From the NCBI RefSeq assembly GCF_000220705.2, contig NZ_CP023202.1, positions 4,092,001 to 4,156,000 on the forward strand: 64,000 nt of DNA, in the 5' to 3' direction. Source of the DNA: Streptomyces xinghaiensis S187. GTDB lineage: Bacteria; Actinomycetota; Actinomycetes; Streptomycetales; Streptomycetaceae. Of this stretch, positions 36,470 through 44,598 are shown one piece after another. Position numbers and translations under genes: made by a program. How positions within the stretch are numbered: the first letter of the stretch is position 1; the number at the start of each line of letters is the position of its first letter. Under the pieces are notes generated by a model that saw nothing but the letters and a program-made list of their open reading frames with translations, was not told the origin of the DNA and ran no database searches.

Positions 36470-38809
36470 TCACCCCTCAGCCGGCGCCCCCACCTCACCC
36501 CCCGCCCCCGGCGCGAGCCCTGCCTCCAGCCCTCCCGTCGCTTCCAGCCCTTCCGGCAGCGCCGCCGCGTGGACGACACCCAGCCGCTGCGTCGCCCGGG
36601 TCAGCGCCACATACAGATCGCTCACCCCGAACTCCGCCGGTTCCACGACGATCACCGCGTCGAACTCCAGCCCCTTCGCCTGCCGCGGGCCGAGCACCAC
36701 CACCGGGCGCGTCAGATCCGGCCGCGCCCCGGCGGAGGACTCCGGCAGCGCGGCGGCCAGCGTCTCCACCAGCTCCCCGGGCGCGATCACCGCGAGCCGC
36801 CCCTGCCCGGCCGCGTCACCGAGCTGTGCGGCTTCCCGTTCCACCGCCGCGGCGACGGCGTCCGCCAGCTCCTTCTCCTCCGCCACCCGGTGCGCCCACG
36901 GCGCGCTGCCCGTCGTACGGATCGAACGCGGCGGCCGGAACGACGGGTCGACAGCCCGCAGCACCCCGGCCGCGACGTCCATGATCTGGCTGGGCGTGCG
37001 GTAGTTGACCCCCAGCCGGACGTGCTCCCACCGCTCCCCCACATACGGCTCGAGGATCCGTTCCCAGGAGCCGCAGCTCCCGGGCTCGGCGGTCTGCGCC
37101 GGGTCACCGACCAGCGTCATGGAACGGGTCGGGCAGCGCCGCATCAGCAGCCGCCACGCCATCGGGGACAGCTCCTGCGCCTCGTCCACGATGATGTGCC
37201 CGAACGCCCAGGTGCGGTCCGCCGCCGCGCGTTCGGCGGCGCTGCGGTGGTCCGCCTCCTCGGCGCGGTCGGCCAGCCGTTCGGCGTCGATCAGGTTGTG
37301 CGCGGCCAGCACCTCCGAGTCCTCGTCGTCGCGGTCCTCGAACTCCTGCGTCCGGGAGCCGTACGACAGGTCGAGCACGCCCTGCGCGTAGGCGACGCGC
37401 TCCTGCCGCTCGGCCTCGGCGCGGGCACGGGCCGCCGAGTCGTCCTCGCCGAGCAGCTCGGCGGCCTCGTCCAGCAGCGGGACGTCGGCCGTGGTCCACT
37501 CACCGCCGGTGCGCCGGATGGCCTCGGCGTCGGCCTCCGGCAGATGGACGGGGTCGGCGAGGAACCCGGCGACCAGCTCCTGCGGCGTCAGCAGCGGCCA
37601 CAACTCATCGATGGCCGCCTGGACTTCCCCACTCGCGGCGACGGAGATGCCGAGCTGGGCGATGTCGTCCGGGCCGAGGAAGTTCGGGCCCCCGAACGGG
37701 TCGGCGCCGATGCGGTCGGCGAGCTGGGCGGTCAGCTCGTCGATGACGCGGAACGCGAAGTGCGGCCGGGCGAGGTTGTGCGGCAGCTTGGTCTCGCGGG
37801 CCTGGTGGCGGGCGAGGGTGACGATGTCCGCGTCCAGCAGCAGGTCGCCGTCCTCGGTGCCGATGACGGTCCCGGGCTCGGGCAGCGTCTGCCGGTCCCG
37901 TACATACCGGGCGAGGACATCGGCCATCTCGGCCCGGCCCTTGACCTCGGCGGCCTCGGGGGTGTCCGTCGCGGTGGCGGTGACACCGGGGAACAGCTCG
38001 CCGGGCGTGGCCATCAGCACGCCCGTCTCGCCGAGCGAGGGCAGCACCTCGCCGATGTAGCCGAGGAAGGCCGGGTTCGGCCCGACGATCAGCACGGCGC
38101 GGCGGGCCAGCAACTCCCGCTGGGCGTACAGCAGATACGCGGCCCGGTGCAGCGCGACGACGGTCTTGCCCGTGCCGGGCCCGCCCTCCACCACCAGTAC
38201 GCCCCGGTGCGGGGCACGGATGATCCGGTCCTGCTCGGCCTGGATGGTCTGCACGATGTCGTGCATCCGGCCGGTGCGGGCGGCGTCGAGGGAGGAGAGG
38301 AGCACGGCGTCGGCGCCGGTGCCCTCGTGGCCGGTGCGCTCGCTGTCGCCCAGGTCGAGGATCTCGTCGTGCAGGGCGGTGACCCGCTGCCCCTCGGTGG
38401 TGATGTGGCGTCGGCGGCGCAGCCCCATCGGGGTGTGTCCGGTGGCGAGGTAGAACGGCCGCGCGACATCGGCCCGCCAGTCGATCACGAGCGGGGTGCG
38501 CTCGGCGTCGTCGCGGCGGATGCCGATCCGGCCGATGTGGTGATCGCGGCCGTCCCGGAACACCAGCCGCCCGAAGCAGAGCCCGCGCTCACCGGCGTTG
38601 AACGCGGCCAGCAGCCCCGACTGCTCGGCCACCATGACGTCCCGCTCCAGCCGCGCCTGGAAGGTGCCGCCGCCCGCTTCCCCGGCGGGGGCCATGGCCG
38701 AGCGCAGCGCGTCCTCGGCCTGTTCCCGCAGCTCTTCGAGCCGCGCGTACAGCACATTCATGAATTCCTGCTCGCGACCCAATTCCGCGTTTGACAATGC
38801 AACTCCCAC
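36470..38809 (-). CDS. helR: HelR/HelD-type RNA-polymerase-recycling helicase-like ATPase
   Basis: The 779-residue SF1-like ATPase has an N-terminal helical arm (NAELGREQEFMNVLYARLEE), Walker A GGPGTGKT near residue 210, DEAQELSPMAWRLLMRR (Walker B, motif II), GDPAQTAEPGS (motif III) and VALTRATQRLGVVH (motif VI). HelD/HelR proteins displace and recycle stalled RNA polymerase, and actinobacterial HelR members can displace rifampicin. The subgroup name HelR is inferred from taxon and length. GTG start at 38809. Regulation may involve the A/T-rich upstream sequence. Confidence 0.88.
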   Translation of the reverse strand: MGVALSNAELGREQEFMNVLYARLEELREQAEDALRSAMAPAGEAGGGTFQARLERDVMVAEQSGLLAAFNAGERGLCFGRLVFRDGRDHHIGRIGIRRDDAERTPLVIDWRADVARPFYLATGHTPMGLRRRRHITTEGQRVTALHDEILDLGDSERTGHEGTGADAVLLSSLDAARTGRMHDIVQTIQAEQDRIIRAPHRGVLVVEGGPGTGKTVVALHRAAYLLYAQRELLARRAVLIVGPNPAFLGYIGEVLPSLGETGVLMATPGELFPGVTATATDTPEAAEVKGRAEMADVLARYVRDRQTLPEPGTVIGTEDGDLLLDADIVTLARHQARETKLPHNLARPHFAFRVIDELTAQLADRIGADPFGGPNFLGPDDIAQLGISVAASGEVQAAIDELWPLLTPQELVAGFLADPVHLPEADAEAIRRTGGEWTTADVPLLDEAAELLGEDDSAARARAEAERQERVAYAQGVLDLSYGSRTQEFEDRDDEDSEVLAAHNLIDAERLADRAEEADHRSAAERAAADRTWAFGHIIVDEAQELSPMAWRLLMRRCPTRSMTLVGDPAQTAEPGSCGSWERILEPYVGERWEHVRLGVNYRTPSQIMDVAAGVLRAVDPSFRPPRSIRTTGSAPWAHRVAEEKELADAVAAAVEREAAQLGDAAGQGRLAVIAPGELVETLAAALPESSAGARPDLTRPVVVLGPRQAKGLEFDAVIVVEPAEFGVSDLYVALTRATQRLGVVHAAALPEGLEATGGLEAGLAPGAGGEVGAPAEG

Positions 38810-38881
38810 CCCGATATGATGGCTGTATAAAGCTTCTCCGTGCCGCCGTTCGGTCTGGACACGGAAACCTCTAATATACGC
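38810..38881 (-). promoter_or_regulatory. A/T-rich promoter region of helR
   Basis: On the minus strand TTATACA (around 38829-38823) is a good -10-like element about 14 nt before the helR GTG; ATATTAG lies further upstream near 38870. Local A/T content is far above the region average. No defined rifamycin-associated element was identified by eye. Confidence 0.35.
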
Positions 38882-38924
38882 AACGAAATACCCCGGACGT
38901 CAATTGCGTCCGGGGTATTTCGTT
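38882..38924. terminator. 18-bp perfect hairpin upstream of helR
   Basis: Arms 38882-38899 and 38907-38924 are perfectly complementary around TCAATTG. It is the strongest hairpin seen in the window. It sits between the DUF397 gene (minus) and helR (minus), so it probably terminates the upstream operon and shields helR. Confidence 0.8.
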
Positions 38925-38992
38925 TGGCACGAACAGCGGCGGGGCGGGCAACCCGGCCGCGGCGGGGCCGTCCCGGGGGCGAGGACCCGCAG

Positions 38993-39199
38993 TCAGCCCG
39001 CGGCAGCGAAGCGGACGAAGCCGGCCCACGCGCCGGACCTGAACGCGAGCCTCGGGCCCCGGGGGTCCTTGGAGTCGCGGACGAGGACGGTCCCGGGTGC
39101 GGCGGCGACCTCGACGCAGGCGGGGCCGTCGTTGCTGCTGTGGCTGCTCTTGTGCCACTCAAGGACGGGATCGTCTCCGAGCGAAGGACTGAGGGCCAT
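38993..39199 (-). CDS. DUF397 domain protein (second of tandem pair)
   Basis: The 68-residue protein has the DUF397 core WHKSSHSSNDGPACVEVA and VLVRDSKDPRGP. It is the last gene of a three-gene minus-strand operon (XRE regulator, DUF397, DUF397), 32 bp after the previous stop. AGGAG upstream of the ATG at 39199. It differs from its neighbour mainly outside the core, consistent with tandem duplication. Confidence 0.92.
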   Translation of the reverse strand: MALSPSLGDDPVLEWHKSSHSSNDGPACVEVAAAPGTVLVRDSKDPRGPRLAFRSGAWAGFVRFAAAG

Positions 39200-39231
39200 G
39201 GCCTCTCCAACTCCTCTTCGGCGGGGCGGGG

Positions 39232-39438
39232 TCAGCGCTCGGTGGTGTACGAGAGGAAGCGGGCCCAGGCGCCGGGCTCGAAGCCGAGCTGTGGGCCTTG
39301 GGCGTTCTTGGAGTCACGGACCAGGATCGTTCCGGGTATGGCCGCGACCTCGACGCAATCTGGGCCGTCGTTGCTGCTGTAGCTGCTCTTGGTCCACTGG
39401 GGCGCAGAACCGTCTCCGGCCGTTGACTTGAGGGTCAT
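39232..39438 (-). CDS. DUF397 domain protein (first of tandem pair)
   Basis: The 68-residue protein has WTKSSYSSNDGPDCVEVA and ILVRDSKNAQGP and is identical in length to its downstream copy. Its ATG overlaps the stop of the XRE gene (ATGA), so regulator and DUF397 protein are translationally coupled, supporting a direct functional link. Confidence 0.93.
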   Translation of the reverse strand: MTLKSTAGDGSAPQWTKSSYSSNDGPDCVEVAAIPGTILVRDSKNAQGPQLGFEPGAWARFLSYTTER

Positions 39439-40322
39439 GTCTCTCCAAGCAAATTTTCGATGAAGGCCAGCGACTCCGGCGGCGAAAGGGCCTGGGCCCG
39501 GAGCATTCCGTACCGAATTTCCAGGATCTGCACCGCGGCGGGATCCGACACCAGGCGGCTGGTGAGCTGAGCCTCCGAGTACCCCACCGTTGTACCGTCC
39601 TTGAGTTTCAGCACGCGAAGTTCGCCGGCCATCCCGGCATGTTCCTGGCGGTTCGTCGGCATCACTTGGATGGCGACGTTCCGCAACTGGCCGACATCCA
39701 GCAGATGTTCGAGCTGGCGTCGCAGGACCATTCTGCCTCCGATCGGGCGCCGCAGGGTTACCTCTTCCTGGACAAAGGTGAGGTGGGGGGCGGGCTGACG
39801 AGTGAAGACTGATTGCCGGGCCATCCGGGCCGCCACCTGCCGTTCGATCTCATCCACGCTGTACGCCGGGCGGCGCATGGTGAACAGAGCCCTCGCGTAC
39901 TCCTCCGTCTGCAAGAGGCCGTGCATGTTGTGGTTGCTGTACGACCCGAGCTCGACTGCCTCTGCCTCCAGCCGGGTCAGATCCCGAACCTTCTTCGGAT
40001 AGCGGGCCTCCGCCACGTCCTTCGCCATCGCCGCGATCCGGCCGCCGGCCTGGAGCGCCTGGTCCGCGTTCTTGAGGAACTCCGGCTGCGGTACGCGACG
40101 GGCGCGCTCCACCGACGACACCAGGTCCTCGCCGTACCCGATGGCCTTGCCCAGCTCCGACTGCTTGAGGCCCGCGGCCTCCCGCCACAGCTTGATCTGG
40201 CGGCCGACCGTCCGCAGTACCGCCCCGTCGTCGTCCACGGCGGAAGCCCAGCAGGCGCTGTCCGCCCCGTCCGTCGTGTACTCCGTACCGCGCTCGCCCG
40301 TACCGTTTCCGTCCACGCTCAT
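39435..40322 (-). CDS. XRE-family HTH regulator (DUF5753 type)
   Basis: The 295-residue protein has an acidic N-terminal extension, an HTH (LWREAAGLKQSELGKAIGYGEDLVSS from about residue 48), and a DUF5753 domain (NHNMHGLLQTEEYARALF ... RNVAIQVMPTNRQEHAGM). ATG at 40322 follows AAGGGGGT. The divergent gene encodes an HATPase, completing the abaA/whiJ-like XRE-DUF397-HATPase group seen many times in Streptomyces chromosomes; such groups modulate sporulation and antibiotic production. Confidence 0.92.
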   Translation of the reverse strand: MSVDGNGTGERGTEYTTDGADSACWASAVDDDGAVLRTVGRQIKLWREAAGLKQSELGKAIGYGEDLVSSVERARRVPQPEFLKNADQALQAGGRIAAMAKDVAEARYPKKVRDLTRLEAEAVELGSYSNHNMHGLLQTEEYARALFTMRRPAYSVDEIERQVAARMARQSVFTRQPAPHLTFVQEEVTLRRPIGGRMVLRRQLEHLLDVGQLRNVAIQVMPTNRQEHAGMAGELRVLKLKDGTTVGYSEAQLTSRLVSDPAAVQILEIRYGMLRAQALSPPESLAFIENLLGET

Positions 40323-40471
40323 GAAGACCCCCTTCGTCATGTGTGGAACGGCTGCGTACGGAGGACGACACGACCGACTGGCGGTACCGATTCCGCACGC
40401 GGCCGACAAATACTCTGCGTGCCGCCGCCGTTACTGGTCACGGTAGACCCGGAACGGCCACGCTGAGTGAT

Positions 40472-40987
40472 GTGAAGCAAGAAATCACCCGAACCGGAAA
40501 TTCCGCTCCAGCCCGGGAGTTCAGCGTCCGGCTGTCTCCCACCCGCCGTGGCGCCCGGCTCGCCCGGCGCCTCGCCGTGGCACAACTGTGCTCGTGGGAG
40601 CTGCCGTACGAGACGGCCGAACACATCGTGGCCGAGCTGGCCGCCAACGCCGCGTTCCACGGGCGTGTACCGGGGCGCGACTTCCGCTTGGCGCTCACCC
40701 TCCTGGACGCCGACACGCTCCGTATCGAAGTGACCGACACCCGGGACGACCGCCTTCCGCCGGCCTCCGTTCCCGAGTGCCCCGCTTCCGAGGCGGAGTC
40801 GGGCCGCGGCCTGCTCCTCGTCGAAGCCCTGGCCGACCGCTGGGGCGTCACCACGGGCCCGCCGCCCCACAAGACCGTCTGGGCCGAACTCACCCTTGCC
40901 GTCGCCAACTTCAGCAAAATGCGCTGTACGGGCACCGCCGAGGTGCGCGAGGTAGTTCCCGGAAGGAGGGCGCCGGAGCGGCGGTGA
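40472..40987 (+). CDS. HATPase domain anti-sigma-like protein
   Basis: The 171-residue protein is a SpoIIAB/RsbW-like histidine-kinase-type ATPase: TAEHIVAELAANAAFHG contains the N-box and IEVTDTRDDRLP the G1 box; GRGLLLVEALADRWGV the G2. Such proteins bind and inhibit regulatory partners through ATP-dependent contacts. GTG at 40472 gives the usual start for this family (before PAREFSVRLSPTRRGARLARR); ATG at 40343 is a longer alternative without a clear ribosome-binding site. It is divergent from the XRE gene. Confidence 0.85.
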   Translation: MKQEITRTGNSAPAREFSVRLSPTRRGARLARRLAVAQLCSWELPYETAEHIVAELAANAAFHGRVPGRDFRLALTLLDADTLRIEVTDTRDDRLPPASVPECPASEAESGRGLLLVEALADRWGVTTGPPPHKTVWAELTLAVANFSKMRCTGTAEVREVVPGRRAPERR

Positions 40988-41278
40988 CGCGCTTCGCGGA
41001 AGGGCTGGGGGAGCAGCGGGCGGAGGCGGAGACGGAGGCGGGCACCGAACTCCCGGCTGAGCTTCGGGAAATGACGCCCCGGATGCAGGCCAACCTGCCC
41101 AACCGGCTGGTTCTGGCGGTCGGCCGCGATTCGCGCGAGCAGGTGCCGCTGTCCGGACCGGCCACGCGGCTGGCGCGAATGCTCGGCACGGACGTCGCCG
41201 AGTTCCCGGGCGGGCACCGCGGAAGCACCGAGCACCCCGAAGGAGTTCGCCGAACGCCGCCTGGCGGTTCCCCGGTGA
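40984..41278 (+). pseudogene. C-terminal remnant of an alpha/beta hydrolase, frameshifted
   Basis: The frame starting at 40984 (overlapping the HATPase stop) reads MTPRMQANLPNRLVLAVG and then ATRLARMLGTDVAEFPGGH, a pattern typical of the C-terminal third of alpha/beta hydrolases with the catalytic His in FPGGH. After the codons for STEHP the homology continues in another frame (KEFAERRL, stop at 41276-41278), so at least one frameshift is present. The N-terminal two-thirds, including a nucleophile elbow, are missing. This is a decayed gene, not a functional protein. Confidence 0.6.
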
Positions 41279-41433
41279 TCCCCACTGCTGCCGCGCGCCC
41301 ACGACACGGCCGGACCATGGCACAGCCGGCCTGGCCACTGCTGTGACCGCCATGGTTCGCCGAGGTGACCGGCGGGGAAGCGGCGGCGCTAATCGGGAGG
41401 CGTTTCGAACAGCCGCTGCGTAGGGTCTGCCGG

Positions 41434-42198
41434 ATGACGCTCTCTCATGATGTGGCCGGAGGCGGTCCGGTCCTGGTGCTGTTGCATTCCGGGGTGTGTG
41501 ACCGGCGGATGTGGGATGCCCAGTGGCCGGCCTTGATTGACGCCGGTTACCGGCTGGTGCGCTGTGATCTCCGGGGCTTCGGTGGGACTCCAGCGCCGGA
41601 CCGGCCTCACAGCGACGCCGAGGATGTGCTGGCCCTCTTGGACACTCTGGGCATCGCGCAGGCGGCACTGGTGGGATCTTCGTACGGCGGGAAGGTCGCC
41701 TTGGAGATCGCCGCGCGCTGGCCGGATCGGGTGAGCGCCATTGGGTTGCTCTGTTCCGCCCTGCCCGGTCATGAGCCTTCTGCCGAACTGAGTGCGCTCG
41801 GGGAGCGCGAGGAAGCGCTGATCGAGGCGGGGGACATCGTCGGCGCGACGGAACTGATGGTCGAGACCTGGCTCGGCCCGGACGCCGACGAGACCGCCCG
41901 CGAGGCGGTACGCCAGATGCAGCGGCACGCCTTCGAGCTGCAGCTGGCCGCCCCTGAGGAGTTCGAGCCAGTCAAGGCCGTGGTCGATCTGGCGGCAATT
42001 CAAGCGCCATGCCTTGTCCTGTCGGGCGCGCATGATCTGGAGGACTTCCGACAGATCGCTGCCCGACTGCGCCATCTGCTCGCGAACGCCGACCATGTCG
42101 AACTGCCATGGGCAGGTCACCTTCCCAGCCTGGAGCGGCCATCGACCGTTACCGACCTGCTGATCGGCTTTCTCAAGGAGAGAGTCCCTATCGGTTGA
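41434..42198 (+). CDS. Alpha/beta hydrolase
   Basis: The 254-residue enzyme has an intact alpha/beta-hydrolase fold: VLVLLHSGVCDRRMW (oxyanion region), nucleophile elbow LVGSSYGGKVA (Ser in GSSYGG), acid region CLVLSGAHDLEDF and the catalytic His in PWAGHLPSLERP. The ATG at 41434 follows TCTGCCGG rather than a strong ribosome-binding site. The longer frame from 41365 lacks family similarity. Substrate unknown; likely an esterase or hydrolase. Codon use has lower third-position G/C than neighbours, in keeping with an acquired island. Confidence 0.88.
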   Translation: MTLSHDVAGGGPVLVLLHSGVCDRRMWDAQWPALIDAGYRLVRCDLRGFGGTPAPDRPHSDAEDVLALLDTLGIAQAALVGSSYGGKVALEIAARWPDRVSAIGLLCSALPGHEPSAELSALGEREEALIEAGDIVGATELMVETWLGPDADETAREAVRQMQRHAFELQLAAPEEFEPVKAVVDLAAIQAPCLVLSGAHDLEDFRQIAARLRHLLANADHVELPWAGHLPSLERPSTVTDLLIGFLKERVPIG

Positions 42199-42218
42199 GC
42201 GTCTCGCGACCCGTCTTG

Positions 42219-42605
42219 TCATGCGGCGTTGAGGAAGGGGCGTTTGCCCCAGCGGAAGCCCTTCTCGCCGCGATGCGGGCACGCTCCTTGCGCTGGGCGG
42301 CCGGCACGGCGGGATGGCGGGTGTTGGCGTTGCGCCCGGCGCAAGTACAAGTAGGCGTGCAGTGCACGGGTCTGGACGGTTGGTTCGGATGGTTGGAGCT
42401 GGCCAGGGTGAACTGCCTCAGCGGGCCGAAGTGCGCCTCGATCGGGTTGGCACAGGAGGCGTTGGTCGGGGTGAAGCACAGCTCGACCTTGTTCCTTCCC
42501 AGCCCATTGGCGGATCTTGCTGCCCTTGTGAGCGGAGAGGCTCCAGGATCACGTGGTTCGGGGCGCGACCAAATGTGGCCTTACATCCAACCGGCTCAGC
42601 CGGCA
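42219..42605 (-). pseudogene. Remnant of an IS630-like transposase
   Basis: Reading the minus strand in more than one frame gives pieces of the C-terminal DDE transposase region: PNHVILE, then CFTPTNASCANPIEAHFGPL (with the expected catalytic E), then NHPNQPSRPVHCTPT and KGFRWGKRP near the end. The frames are broken by indels and no N-terminal domain is present. It is a dead fragment of about 380 bp. No terminal inverted repeats were identified. Confidence 0.6.
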
Positions 42606-42632
42606 CTCCGGCGAACCTTCCCGGTCACAGCA

Positions 42633-43046
42633 CTACTCGTGGACATCCCGGCCGTTCTTCTCACGCCACTCGTCTTCGAGGATGCCGAACACCTCGGAGT
42701 CTCGCCAACGGTCCCGTATCAGGGCAGTGTGACGATGACGCCCTTCCCAGGTCATGCCGAGCTTGACGAGAACCCGTGCCGACGCGAGGTTCCGCGGGTC
42801 ACAGGTGGCATGAATGCGGTGCAGCCCGAGATCCTCGAACCCTCGTGCAAGGGGTTCCCGCCCGATCGCCGTTCCGACGCCCCGTTCCCAGACCCGGGGA
42901 TGCACGGCATAGGCGATCTCGCCCTGGCGTTGCGCTCGGCTCCGGACACGGAGCTCGCACATGCCGACCACGTCGCCCTGGACACGTGCCGCATAAGCGA
43001 ACCGCTGCTGAGGTGAGTGCGCCCAGGCATCGACGGCGGTTGCCAC
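42633..43046 (-). CDS. GNAT-family acetyltransferase, probably 5'-degraded
   Basis: The 137-residue frame encodes a RimJ/RimL-like GNAT: GMCELRVRSRAQRQGEIAY, VWERGVGTAIGREPLARGF (acetyl-CoA loop) and HRIHATCDPRNLASARVLVKLGM. Family-like sequence continues upstream in the same frame to about 43150 (DWRAVRSWASLARVCRFQTW), yet no ATG, GTG or TTG occurs before the in-frame stop at 43221-43223. Either the functional start was lost (pseudogene) or translation begins at the GTG at 43046, which would omit the first strand and helix. Location inside the decayed island supports degradation. Confidence 0.6.
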   Translation of the reverse strand: MATAVDAWAHSPQQRFAYAARVQGDVVGMCELRVRSRAQRQGEIAYAVHPRVWERGVGTAIGREPLARGFEDLGLHRIHATCDPRNLASARVLVKLGMTWEGRHRHTALIRDRWRDSEVFGILEDEWREKNGRDVHE

Positions 43047-43317
43047 GAACGCGCGCGTTTGCTCTTCGGCGTTGGGTCCCCAGGTCTGGAAGCGGCAGAC
43101 CCGGGCGAGGGAAGCCCAGGAGCGGACAGCTCGCCAGTCGGCGAGCTCGATCCTGTTCAGGTCACCGGAGCCCGAGTCATCAGCCGATCTTGCCAGATGC
43201 GCTCCCGTCGGCGTTCCGGGTCAGCGGCAGACTCCGAGCACACGTGGCCGAAGCACAGACGGCAACCGCTCGTGGGTGCGGTCATCCGGGCGGCCGGGGC
43301 AGGGACACACTGAAGCC

Positions 43318-43800
43318 ATGCTGCGACTGCGAGTTCTCACGGAGCACGACTGGCCGTTGTGGCGGGAAGTCCGTCTCGCCGCGCTGAGCGAGGCGCCCCA
43401 CGCCTTCAAGGTCCGGCTCGCGGAGTGGGACCGGGGTGGCGAGGAACGGTGGCGTGCGCGCCTGGAGGCGCCCGACGCCTACAACGTCGTCGCCCTGCTG
43501 GACGGCCGGGCCGTCGGAATGGCCAGTGGCGTTCCGGACGGGAACGGGCTGTGTGAGCTGCGGTCGGTGTGGGTCGGCCCGGAGGCGCGGGGGCGGGGTG
43601 TGGCGGACGAACTGCTGGCGGCGGTCGAGACGTGGGCCCGGCGCTCCGGGGCCACGGCACTCAAGCTCGCCGTGATCCCGGGCAACGAGCCCGCCGCCGC
43701 GCTCTACCGGCGGCACGGCTTCGTCGCCACGGGGGAGTCTGGGGACGTTCTGTCCGACGGGGTGACGCGGGAACAGGTGATGGTCAAGGCGCTGGGCTGA
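43318..43800 (+). CDS. GNAT family N-acetyltransferase
   Basis: The 160-residue enzyme has a full GNAT fold: LRVLTEHDWPLWREVRLAAL at the start, LCELRSVWVGPEARGRGVADELL (the R/QxxGxG acetyl-CoA motif) and NEPAAALYRRHGFVATGES at the end. ATG at 43318 precedes the first strand directly. The substrate is unknown; relatives acetylate amino groups of peptides, antibiotics or metabolites. It is separate from the broken GNAT gene on the other strand. Confidence 0.92.
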   Translation: MLRLRVLTEHDWPLWREVRLAALSEAPHAFKVRLAEWDRGGEERWRARLEAPDAYNVVALLDGRAVGMASGVPDGNGLCELRSVWVGPEARGRGVADELLAAVETWARRSGATALKLAVIPGNEPAAALYRRHGFVATGESGDVLSDGVTREQVMVKALG

Positions 43801-43936
43801 TACGACCGCGTGGCGGAACGCCCGTGAGCAGGGACGGACTTGTGGTGTGTCGTCCTCTGGGCCAGGTGTGGGTGCTCAGACCGGTATCGGCGGGGAAGCC
43901 GTCCATGGGCCCGGTCCGGTCCCCGGGGGGAAAGCC

Positions 43937-44356
43937 TCAGTTGCTTTCACTGAGTTCGGTGCAGAGCTTTCCCCAGGCCAGTCTGGCGTTGTAGCTGCGC
44001 GTCGAGGCGCTCGACCGGTAGCTCTCCTTGCGCGCCATCGCCTGGGCGAACTCCGTGGAGGCCTCCCCGTCGATCCGGAGCAGTTCCCTCAGCTCCACGT
44101 CCTCGGTCTCCTCGGCGACTGCCGAGAGCTTCTGGCCGTAGAGGCGCAAGGACTGTTCCATGCCCATCGACGGCATGTCCTCCCCGTACTCCCGCCAGGC
44201 CCGGGAGGCATCCGCACAGGCGTCGCGGGACGCGGACTCGGGGTCGAGCTTCGCGCCCAGTTCGTCGAAGCTGGTCACGCCGAAGAAGGCGAGCAGGGCC
44301 AGGGCGGATGCCGCTGCGCCCAGCCACACTGCTACAGGCTGCCCGTTCTCCGCCAT
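43937..44356 (-). CDS. Small single-pass membrane protein
   Basis: The 139-residue protein has one N-terminal transmembrane helix (VAVWLGAAASALALLAFFGV, about 8-27), and a helical, charged extracytoplasmic or cytoplasmic part of about 110 residues, ending KLCTELSESN. Two Cys residues are present. ATG at 44356 has GGGGGCG upstream. No family recognised; predicted coiled-coil-like heptads near residues 75-105. Confidence 0.65.
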   Translation of the reverse strand: MAENGQPVAVWLGAAASALALLAFFGVTSFDELGAKLDPESASRDACADASRAWREYGEDMPSMGMEQSLRLYGQKLSAVAEETEDVELRELLRIDGEASTEFAQAMARKESYRSSASTRSYNARLAWGKLCTELSESN

Positions 44357-44598
44357 GTTCGCCCCCTGGTCCCGGTCGACAGAACATTCATCTTGCCGAC
44401 ACCCTGGTGCGCTGGGCGGCCAGTTGCCCACAATCGGTGACCCGAGGTTGAACGTGCCACGGGCCTCAGCCCGTTGCATCGCCGAGAGTCCGCCTTGCTG
44501 CAGTCCACACCTGCTCGAACTCCCGTCCTGCCATCGTCCTGACCGATCAGCTTGGCCGAACCCATAGGCGCACCCCCGGGTTGGTCAGCGCAGCGCAC
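44357..44598. other. Short gap without supported gene
   Basis: 242 bp, upstream of the small membrane protein and downstream of the glycosyltransferase (both minus). Lower-G+C patches occur around 44460-44520. No feature could be assigned. Confidence 0.35.

Noticed and set aside
38882..38924. Hairpin as a transposon end or CRISPR repeat
   Set aside because: A single copy with 7-nt loop and no second copy nearby; a terminator fits better.
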